16,697 nt of DNA from Tannerellaceae bacterium (GTDB taxonomy: Bacteria > Bacteroidota > Bacteroidia > Bacteroidales > Tannerellaceae). Position 1 is the stretch's first letter. The number at the start of each line of letters is the position of its first letter. The stretch spans positions 1-16,697 of the forward strand of contig JAIRZN010000079.1 in NCBI GenBank assembly GCA_031267205.1. The letters are read 5' to 3'. Positions 1-5,868 of the stretch are shown here, one piece after another. The position numbers and the translations under genes are program-made. The notes beneath the pieces are model-generated. The model was not told the origin of the DNA and searched no databases. It saw only the letters and a list, made by a program, of their open reading frames with translations.

Positions 1-711
1 GGATATATCGACACGGGCGGAATGCCGGGGATTTTTGATTTGCCTGAAAATTCGGTTAAAGATTACATTCGGGACGTTATTCAAAACATTATTCAAAAAG
101 ACGTACTGGTGCGTAACCGGTGGCGGAACGAAGACCATTTTAACAAAACAACGGCATTCCTTTTCGACTCCGTAGGCTCGGTTATTTCACCCCAAAAGAT
201 AACCAACGCACTGAAAACGAATAACCGAATATCCATTTCGCACAATACGGTTGATAATTACATCAACGCTTTGGTAGAATCATACCTGTTTTACAGGGTG
301 AAGCGCTTCGACTTGCGCGGCAAAGGGCTTCTGATGACGCAAGAAAAATATTATACCGTTGATTTGGGTTTGAAGAAATTCTTCCTCGGCGGTAAGAATA
401 ACCTTGACTTGGGGCATAACCTGGAGAACGTAGTTTTCCTCGAACTATTAAGGCGCGGTCATCAGGTAAATATCGGTAAAGCCGGCAATGCCGAAATTGA
501 TTTTGTAGTACGCAAGCCCAATGGCGACCATGAATATATCCAGGTGGCATGGACGGCAAAGGAAGAGAGTACCTTTCAGCGTGAAATACGCCCCCTTGAA
601 TTAATCAAGGATTTCAACCGGCGAATTTTGCTCACCACTGATGTGGAACCGGTTACAACCTACAAGGGGATACAAAAAATCAATGTTATAAACTGGCTGC
701 TGGGAGAATAG
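1..711 (+). CDS. AAA_14/DUF4143-family ATPase, C-terminal part (5' end outside window)
   Basis: The frame is open from base 1, so this is the last ~236 residues of a longer protein; the ATG at 22 is internal. The visible part matches the C-terminal half of the large bacterial ATP-binding family with an N-terminal AAA domain (Walker motifs, here missing) and a C-terminal DUF4143 domain. Seen: a glycine-rich YIDTGGMPG segment near the start, a helical winged-helix-like stretch (roughly residues 48-100, with ISHNTVDNYINAL), then LENVVFLELLRRG (141-152), EIDFVV (165-170) and YIQVAW (179-184). The last three are the PD-(D/E)XK-nuclease-like core typical of DUF4143. The cellular role of the family is poorly defined and members occur as variable accessory genes in Bacteroidales. 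It converges on the PH-domain gene with only 68 bases between stop codons. I am confident of the family and not of any specific function. Confidence 0.85.
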   Translation, partial: GYIDTGGMPGIFDLPENSVKDYIRDVIQNIIQKDVLVRNRWRNEDHFNKTTAFLFDSVGSVISPQKITNALKTNNRISISHNTVDNYINALVESYLFYRVKRFDLRGKGLLMTQEKYYTVDLGLKKFFLGGKNNLDLGHNLENVVFLELLRRGHQVNIGKAGNAEIDFVVRKPNGDHEYIQVAWTAKEESTFQREIRPLELIKDFNRRILLTTDVEPVTTYKGIQKINVINWLLGE

Positions 712-779
712 GGAGACTTTTCGCCACGAAATATCCCCGTCGGGAGCTATCCGACTGTTGCGCCCGCGTTCGGCAATCA

Positions 780-1298
780 TCAAATATTCCAATCCCAAAT
801 GCGCCACCACCATCCCTTTTTGTCGGTGACATTGACATACATGCCGGGATTAATAGCCTTTAGTTCGTCGATAAACTCCTGTTCCCTGACCGGCGAAGCA
901 AAGTAGGGCGACCCCTTCGCATAACCGATGCGCAGCATCTTGGGAGAAGATTCGGCTAACCAGGATAATCCGTAATACCGCTTCACCGAGGTTATATCCA
1001 TAATATCAATGCTCCAGGAGGATATATAATAGCCTTTTAAATAAAGTTTATTCCCGGATATGACATATCTTGTATGTTTAAAACTTATTATCATAATGCA
1101 TAATAAGAGTAATAATACTGCCGCCATGAACAGGGCTTCGAATATCGCGCTTGCCGCCGCCGCTTCGTATACGATGGATATACATGGCGCAAAGAGGATT
1201 AGTAATATTAGGAATAAAAATAAGACGCTTACGCGCATTCTGAATACATTCTTTGTCGTTTCCATGGCTTGATGTGTCAATGATGCGTTGTATTTCAT
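780..1298 (-). CDS. Small membrane protein with bacterial PH-like domain (YyaB/bPH_4-like)
   Basis: I chose the ATG at 1298 (172 aa). An in-frame TTG at 1316 would add six residues and an ATG at 1265 would remove eleven; none has a clear ribosome binding site. Two strongly hydrophobic helices (about residues 24-42 and 51-73, joined by an Ala-rich loop) are followed by a cytosolic domain at ~78-151 running YVISGNKLYLKG, a central SSPKMLRIGY strand and SPVREQEFIDELKAINP. This order (strand, 'I..I.SV', 'S...L.I.Y', 'SP....FI..L...NP') is the pattern of the bPH_4 (former DUF1200, YyaB-like) PH domain, whose ligand is unknown. The C-terminus is Trp-rich (GWWWRIWDW). It starts 27 bases after the yoeB stop on the same strand, so it is probably transcribed with the toxin-antitoxin pair; a functional link is not shown. 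The family call is moderate. Confidence 0.7.
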   Translation of the reverse strand: MKYNASLTHQAMETTKNVFRMRVSVLFLFLILLILFAPCISIVYEAAAASAIFEALFMAAVLLLLLCIMIISFKHTRYVISGNKLYLKGYYISSWSIDIMDITSVKRYYGLSWLAESSPKMLRIGYAKGSPYFASPVREQEFIDELKAINPGMYVNVTDKKGWWWRIWDWNI

Positions 1299-1325
1299 AT
1301 TTTGTTGCGGGTTCAAAAGCTTGCT

Positions 1326-1598
1326 TTACGTTTTCCTGGAATAATGATACCTCAAAGCCATAATATAAACATCGTTCATATCTTCTCGAACAACATAAAC
1401 AATACGATGTTCATTACTTATCCGTCTCGACCATTTTCCTGAAAGGTTGTACCGCAAACGTTCCGGTTTACCGATACCGGTATAAGGATGTTCGGATATA
1501 TCCTTCAATAAACGTTTGATCCGGTATGTTACGGTGGGATTGCTTTTCCAGTATTCATAATCTTCAATCGCTTCCGGTGAGAATGTAATACCCATCAT
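1326..1598 (-). CDS. yoeB: YoeB/Txe-family mRNA interferase toxin
   Basis: This 90-residue protein aligns along its length with E. coli YoeB, a ribosome-dependent endoribonuclease that cuts mRNA in the A site and is neutralised by YefM. Hallmarks are the N-terminal F/W-S-x-E-A...DYxYW pattern, GKPERLRYNLSGKWSRRISNEHRIVY in the middle and RYHY at the end. The residues corresponding to E. coli YoeB Glu46, Arg65 and His83 are present as Glu46, Arg65 and His85, so the enzyme looks intact. The start overlaps the yefM stop by four bases (ATGA), the usual antitoxin-first translational coupling; a second ATG follows immediately and cannot be excluded. Regulation is expected to be by the YefM-YoeB complex acting on the promoter upstream of yefM. 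Confidence 0.95.
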   Translation of the reverse strand: MMGITFSPEAIEDYEYWKSNPTVTYRIKRLLKDISEHPYTGIGKPERLRYNLSGKWSRRISNEHRIVYVVREDMNDVYIMALRYHYSRKT

Positions 1599-1849
1599 AA
1601 GTCATCTATATTGACTTTTGTCCCTTTGCCGGAATGCATGTTGTTTTCCGCGCTACGCAGACGGCTCATCATTTCGGGGGACGACGACAGGTATTCTGTT
1701 TCTTTTATGGCATTGTATTCATCTAACGGGAGAATAACTACACTGTTGTTATTTGAACGGTGAATAACAAGGGGTTCGCTGTCCTCTATTACTGAATCAA
1801 GGTAGCTTTTGAGATTGTTTCTTAATTCGGAATAATTTGCTGCTCTCAT
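1595..1849 (-). CDS. yefM: YefM/Phd-family antitoxin
   Basis: This 84-residue protein has the Phd/YefM fold signature: N-terminal NYSELRNNLKSYLDSV (residues 5-20), a strand with EPLVIHR and SVVILPLDEYNAIKETEYL (36-54). A charged C-terminal arm (55-84) would wrap the toxin. It lies directly upstream of yoeB with a four-base overlap. Members bind DNA through the N-terminal domain, repress their own promoter and inactivate YoeB by direct binding. A TATATTTG -7 box sits at 1868-1875, with a TTTG -33-like element (CAAA on the + strand at 1899-1902) that touches the stop codon of the upstream DUF4301 gene. The pair therefore probably has its own promoter rather than depending on read-through. Confidence 0.93.
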   Translation of the reverse strand: MRAANYSELRNNLKSYLDSVIEDSEPLVIHRSNNNSVVILPLDEYNAIKETEYLSSSPEMMSRLRSAENNMHSGKGTKVNIDDL

Positions 1850-1867
1850 CTTTATTATATTTTTCTA

Positions 1868-1875
1868 CAAATATA
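1868..1875 (-). promoter_or_regulatory. Bacteroidetes -7 box for yefM-yoeB
   Basis: Read on the minus strand the sequence is TATATTTG, matching the TAnnTTTG -7 consensus. A TTTG (-33-like) lies 23 bp further upstream at 1899-1902, a slightly long spacing. The box ends 18 bases before the yefM start codon. Confidence 0.6.
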
Positions 1876-1902
1876 TGCGCTTTTTCGGTTTGTGGACGCA
1901 AA

Positions 1903-3429
1903 TTACTGGTGTTCGCGCCTTAGTAGGTCGTTGACGGTCTTTACGGGGGTGAACGTTTCGATGGGCACTTCGACGAAGACGGTGTTCCAGTCGCTCATTG
2001 CACCGTTCCACAGTCCGGGTAGTTCGAGGGCTTTGAGCGGGCGGCCGTCTTTGCTTTTGAGGGAGATAAAGCCGGCGTTCGGGTCGACGTGAGCGGGCAG
2101 GTTGTACTTGTTGCCGCGGTGGTCGCGAAGTGCGCAGACGAGGTCGACAGGGTTGAAGTGTGTGCCTTGTTCAAAGATAGACTTTTGCTCCGGGTTGTCG
2201 AGGTTGATCTGCGAGCTTTCGAGTATCTGCGGCGCGACCGTCCCGTCAACTCCGGCGACGAGGAAGGGGCCTCCTCCCGGTTCGCTTTCGTTACGCACCA
2301 TGCCGCAGACGCGCAACGGGCGGTGGAGTTTCTTTTTCAGGTACAGTATCAGCTCGGCGTCTTCGAGGTGTTTGATGTCGCTTTTGCGGATGCAGAGGCT
2401 GTTGTGCAGGAAGTGTATCATTTCCTCGACTTGCCGGTGGGAGTATTTGCCGCTGTCGATGATGCGGAGGTAGTTAAAGATTTTATTTTGCAGCGTAATG
2501 AGGAGGCCTGCGAGAGTCTTTTTGTAGACGACGGTGGCGTATTTGAGGCTGTCGGGGGTGACGTTGTCGATGTTTTTAATGAATACAATGTCGGCCTCCA
2601 TGTCGTTGAGGTTTTCTATAAGCGCTCCGTGTCCGCCTGGGCGGAAGACGAGGTTGCCGTCGCGGTCTCGGAAGGGCAGGTTGTCCATGCCGGCGGCTAT
2701 GGTGTCGGTCGACGGCTTCTGGTGGCTGAATGTGATGTTGTACTTGACGGAGAACTTATCCTCGTATATTTCCTGCTTCTGTTCCAGGCATGAGACGAAT
2801 AGAGGTTCGTGTTCCGGCGAGACGGTGAAGTGGATGTTTACGTCGCCGGCCGAGTTTTTGGCATACATAGCGCCTTCGGCCAAGTGTTCTTCGACGGCCG
2901 TTCGTTTGCATCCGTGATAGGAGTGGAAGAGCAGCAGTCCTTTGGGGAGTTGGCCGTAGCCCAAGCCGCGGCTTTCGAGAAGCGTTGAGGCTACGTCCTT
3001 GTGCCTTCCTTCCTTTATGCACTCCGACACCGTCATGCCTGTGGCTGCGCAAGCTTTGTTGAGAGCGTCGAAGAATGCGAACTTCCGTATGTTTCCGAAG
3101 AAGTCTTTCTCTGCGGGCGTTGAGGGTTTGTCGTATTGTGCGCCGATAAATTCGTAAAGGTTTTTAAACATTCTGCTCGCAGCGCCTGAGGCGGGCACGA
3201 ACTTAACGATTTTATGGTTTTTGAGCAGATATTCGTCCCACGCCTTTATGCAGTCCAATTGTTCGTCGCGGGCGACGACGGTTATGCCTCTTTCTATTGA
3301 GGCCGAAGCGACTATTTCGGGGGAGGGGAATCCTGTGGCGAAATATTCGAGCTGTTCTTCTATCTGTGTTTCCGGTATGCCTTTGGAGGCAAGTAGTCCG
3401 GAATCGTTTGGAGTTAACGGAATATTCAT
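1903..3429 (-). CDS. DUF4301-family protein, possible UDPGP-type nucleotidyltransferase
   Basis: This 508-residue protein belongs to the DUF4301 family of Bacteroidetes, which I recognise by KFVPASGAASRMFK (76-89) and VCGMVRNESEPGGGPF (374-389). Three motifs fall in the order found in eukaryotic-type UDP-sugar pyrophosphorylases (UAP1/UGP2): FVPASGAASRM in place of LAGGxGTRLG; RPGGHGALIENL (263-274) in place of PPGHGDIY or PDGNGGLY; and DIVFIKNIDNV (280-290) in place of the YIFVSNIDNL metal/sugar segment. Between them VSPEHEPLFVSCLE (203-216) and ITFSHQKPSTDTI (232-244) resemble the UAP1 'TS..T...T..YF' and 'FFxQ..(L/M)P' segments. A nucleotidyl- or sugar-phosphate-binding role is my inference. 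The Arg of the usual G-x-G-T-R loop appears as S-R in AASR. No signal peptide or membrane segment is present, so it is cytosolic. It has its own TACATTTG promoter box at 3473-3480. The nearby manA and glgB genes fit a sugar role. Confidence 0.85.
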   Translation of the reverse strand: MNIPLTPNDSGLLASKGIPETQIEEQLEYFATGFPSPEIVASASIERGITVVARDEQLDCIKAWDEYLLKNHKIVKFVPASGAASRMFKNLYEFIGAQYDKPSTPAEKDFFGNIRKFAFFDALNKACAATGMTVSECIKEGRHKDVASTLLESRGLGYGQLPKGLLLFHSYHGCKRTAVEEHLAEGAMYAKNSAGDVNIHFTVSPEHEPLFVSCLEQKQEIYEDKFSVKYNITFSHQKPSTDTIAAGMDNLPFRDRDGNLVFRPGGHGALIENLNDMEADIVFIKNIDNVTPDSLKYATVVYKKTLAGLLITLQNKIFNYLRIIDSGKYSHRQVEEMIHFLHNSLCIRKSDIKHLEDAELILYLKKKLHRPLRVCGMVRNESEPGGGPFLVAGVDGTVAPQILESSQINLDNPEQKSIFEQGTHFNPVDLVCALRDHRGNKYNLPAHVDPNAGFISLKSKDGRPLKALELPGLWNGAMSDWNTVFVEVPIETFTPVKTVNDLLRREHQ

Positions 3430-3472
3430 TTCAAGTATGTATTTTTAGGTTTAACGGATTGTTTTATAATCG

Positions 3473-3480
3473 CAAATGTA
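3473..3480 (-). promoter_or_regulatory. Bacteroidetes -7 box for the DUF4301 gene
   Basis: The minus strand reads TACATTTG (TAnnTTTG consensus), 43 bases before the ATG at 3429. I do not see a convincing TTTG -33 element at the expected distance, so the call rests on the -7 box and its position in the intergenic gap. Confidence 0.5.
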
Positions 3481-3535
3481 CGAAATAAACAATATCGAAG
3501 AAGCCGGCGCCGGCATAAGTGCAGGCGCTTGCATT

Positions 3536-4726
3536 TTAGAGGGAGATGATTTGGGCGTTGGCGTGGTCGATAGTCGATTGCCCTATGGAGGCGAGGTAGA
3601 TACGGGTTGTATGTTCGTTTTCGTGGCCCATGCCTTCGCTGATGACGTTCATCGGTATGCCTTTGCGCATGGCTAAGGTGGCCCAGGTGTGGCGTGCGAC
3701 GTAAGAGGTGAGCGATTTATCCAAGCCCAGTTTTACGGATATGCGCAACAAGCGTTTGTTGTAAGTCCTGAGTGAGCTTGAGGCGTCGCGGTTTCCGGGG
3801 TGGAAGACGGGGAGCAGGAATCCGTCGAGGGTCTCGCCGCGGTATCGTTCTATGATTTCCTCCATACAAGGTTCGATGCGTATGGTTAGCGTTTGCTGCG
3901 TTTTGCTTCGCGTATATGTCAGGTAACCATGTCTCATATACGAGCGTTTGAGGTTAGCCATATCTATGAACGACATTCCGCGAGTGTAGAAGCTGAACAT
4001 GAACAAGTCTCGCGCGAGGGAAAGCCCTTTGCTGTCCCTGAGGTCGAGTTCTTTGAGCCTCATGATGAGCGCTTCGTTAACGGCTCGCTTGGCCGTTTTT
4101 GCTATTCCGGTATATACGCACCTGAAGGGGTGCCGCTGCGGCGTCAGTCCCTCTTCCGCAGCCCGGTTGTATACGGCCCTCCATATACGCATGTAGCACG
4201 AACTTGTGTTCATCGAGACCTGCCTCACTTTGAGGTAGTTTTCGTACCGTCGTATCAGTCCGGCGTCGATTGCTTCTATCAACATATCAGCTCCACCTGT
4301 GAAGGCATAGAAGCTTCTCCTCGCCACGCTGTATATTGCGGCTGTCCGGTCGCGGTTTTCAGCCTTGAGGCTGTCGATCAGGCTGTCCATGAAGGAGAAG
4401 ATGTTCCCGTTAAGCGAGCTGTCGGTATAACGTTCCACCCATTCGTCCACGGAGTAGATACTTTTCTTGTCGAGAATTTCCCTGCATTTATCAAGCCTCC
4501 TCAACTCTTTGTCCAGCGCGTCGATAATTCCGCGCAGGTATGCTTCACGTTCCTTATTCGTTGAATGAAGTATGACTTGATCCTTCTTCATATCCCACTC
4601 GTGCGAAAAAATATGGAAACGTGTTGTGAGGCACTTAACCTTTCGATTGTTGATTACTTGGATGATTAACACGCCTTCTTTTTCTTTTACGGTTGATTTA
4701 CGTAGTTTTACTTTTATAGATGCCAT
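3536..4726 (-). CDS. Tyrosine-type site-specific recombinase (Bacteroides-type integrase)
   Basis: I chose the ATG at 4726 (396 aa, MASIKVKLRKSTV...), the usual beginning of this family; an ATG at 4759 would add 11 residues. The N-terminal ~80 residues form the arm-type DNA-binding domain (IKVKLRKS, a strand-rich stretch, then HEWD). A SAM-like core-binding domain follows (~95-205, with FSFMDSLIDSLKAEN and CYMRIWRAVYNRA). The C-terminal catalytic domain has Arg249 (FYTRGMSF), Lys275 (TRSKTQQ), Arg345-His346 (YVARHTWAT), His368 (GMGHENEHTT) and the nucleophile Tyr377 (IYLAS). The first His of the H-x-x-R box is Tyr342, as in many Bacteroides integrases. It cuts and rejoins DNA at specific sites for integration, excision or inversion. 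It stands alone between housekeeping-like genes: no tRNA, excisionase, relaxase or phage gene is adjacent, and its target is unknown. Confidence 0.93.
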   Translation of the reverse strand: MASIKVKLRKSTVKEKEGVLIIQVINNRKVKCLTTRFHIFSHEWDMKKDQVILHSTNKEREAYLRGIIDALDKELRRLDKCREILDKKSIYSVDEWVERYTDSSLNGNIFSFMDSLIDSLKAENRDRTAAIYSVARRSFYAFTGGADMLIEAIDAGLIRRYENYLKVRQVSMNTSSCYMRIWRAVYNRAAEEGLTPQRHPFRCVYTGIAKTAKRAVNEALIMRLKELDLRDSKGLSLARDLFMFSFYTRGMSFIDMANLKRSYMRHGYLTYTRSKTQQTLTIRIEPCMEEIIERYRGETLDGFLLPVFHPGNRDASSSLRTYNKRLLRISVKLGLDKSLTSYVARHTWATLAMRKGIPMNVISEGMGHENEHTTRIYLASIGQSTIDHANAQIISL

Positions 4727-4786
4727 ATTTGTAAATAATTGAATTAATAAACTCAGCATAACATTTATAGCATAACCGCGAACATA

Positions 4787-4805
4787 TACATATAATATAT
4801 ATGTA
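4787..4805. repeat. 19-bp A/T palindrome upstream of the recombinase
   Basis: Perfect inverted repeat TACATATA-ATA-TATATGTA, 61 bases before the chosen recombinase start. It could be an operator or recombinase-binding site, or just simple A/T sequence; the composition is low-complexity, so the evidence is weak. Confidence 0.4.
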
Positions 4806-4864
4806 CACTCCGGCTTTATAATTCATTCCGCAGTTGTGTCGGCAAGTAAGTGTTCAAATTGAAG

Positions 4865-4878
4865 CGGGAAAGTTCCCG
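4865..4878 (-). terminator. Possible weak terminator hairpin after manA
   Basis: CGGGAA and TTCCCG flank two bases, starting three bases past the manA stop on the minus strand. It could form a five-pair stem with an ACTT loop. No proper T-run follows, so it may be a weak terminator, a processing barrier or chance. Confidence 0.3.
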
Positions 4879-4880
4879 GT

Positions 4881-5867
4881 TTATGTCTTAACCGGCGTTA
4901 TACAGGTTTCCAACAGTTTGACGGTTGACGAGGAAGCGAGGGTTACTCGCTTCGTATCTGCGGGTATGAGAGCGGTATGTCCGCGGCGGAGGGTCAGTTC
5001 GTTACCTTTGTCGTCGCAAAGGGTGGCCTGTCCGTCCATGCAGATGTAAACGACGAAGGAATCCAATGCAGAGAAGTCTCGCTCCATATCGCCCTCCAGT
5101 TCCAGCAGGTTGGTAGAGAAATAAGGGCAATCCGCCAATGAAACCATGTCGTTTTTCTTTTGTTCATAATGTGTACGGTAGTCGGCGCTAATAGTGTAAT
5201 CAATTGCGTCTTTGGCCAATTCGGTATGCAGTTCCCGCCCGTTGCCGTGAGCATCTTTGCGGTTATAATCATATATGCGGTAGGTTATATTGCTCGTCTG
5301 CTGGATTTCAGCTATGAAGCAGCCGCTGCCTATTGCGTGCACACGTCCGGCGGGAAGGAAGAACACGTCGCCCTCTTTCACCTCATAACGCTGCAAGACG
5401 TCCATAATAGTATTATCCTCTACCCGTTTCACGTACTCTCCGGCGTCTATCTGCCGGGAAAAGCCGGAGTACAGGGCAGCGCCTTCGGAAGCTTTTATTA
5501 CGTACCACATCTCGGTTTTGCCGAAGGAGTTGTGCCGTTTTTTAGCCAGGTCGTCGTTCGGGTGCACCTGTATGGAGAGGTTGTCTTTGGCGTCGATAAA
5601 TTTTATCAACAACGGAAATGTTTTGCCGAAGCGTTCCATGACCTTTTCGCCGAGCAGTTCTTTTCCGTAGGCACTGATCAACTCGTCGATGCTTTTGCCT
5701 TTCAAGTTGCCGTTATCCACTATTGAGTAGTTCCCGTCTACGTGCGATAGCTCCCAGCTTTCGCCGATGCCGTCTTGCACGGGATAGATTCCTTTAAATG
5801 GGCAGATGTCCGCTCCGCCCCAGAGGATATTTTTTAAGATAGGTTTAAATATAATCGGATACAACAT
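4881..5867 (-). CDS. manA: Mannose-6-phosphate isomerase, type I (class with short cupin form)
   Basis: This 328-residue zinc enzyme interconverts mannose 6-phosphate and fructose 6-phosphate, feeding GDP-sugar synthesis or mannose use. It starts with the family opening FKPILKNILWGG (7-18). The metal-site residues are Gln100 and His102 in SIQVHPND, Glu119 in GKTEMWYV and His177 in PAGRVHAIGSG. Arg198 in TYRIYDYNR is the conserved active-site arginine. A second cupin-like barrel follows to the C-terminus (with VVYICMDGQATL and LRRGHTALIPA). The length matches the short bacterial type I enzymes (~310-330 aa), not the ~390-residue enterobacterial form. Its ATG lies one base after the glgB stop codon, so the two genes are almost certainly one transcript with coupled translation. 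No separate promoter box is visible. Confidence 0.95.
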   Translation of the reverse strand: MLYPIIFKPILKNILWGGADICPFKGIYPVQDGIGESWELSHVDGNYSIVDNGNLKGKSIDELISAYGKELLGEKVMERFGKTFPLLIKFIDAKDNLSIQVHPNDDLAKKRHNSFGKTEMWYVIKASEGAALYSGFSRQIDAGEYVKRVEDNTIMDVLQRYEVKEGDVFFLPAGRVHAIGSGCFIAEIQQTSNITYRIYDYNRKDAHGNGRELHTELAKDAIDYTISADYRTHYEQKKNDMVSLADCPYFSTNLLELEGDMERDFSALDSFVVYICMDGQATLCDDKGNELTLRRGHTALIPADTKRVTLASSSTVKLLETCITPVKT

Positions 5868-5868
5868 A

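Noticed and set aside
601..813. 70-codon minus-strand ORF across the convergent gap at 712-779
   Set aside because: It overlaps both neighbouring genes and resembles no protein I know. A five-pair GTCGG/CCGAC stem in the gap has no T-run, so I did not call a terminator either.
2089..2793. Long plus-strand ORF of 234 codons opposite the DUF4301 gene
   Set aside because: The protein is a Val/Asp/Glu-rich low-complexity product of antisense codon bias and the minus-strand frame has clear family motifs.
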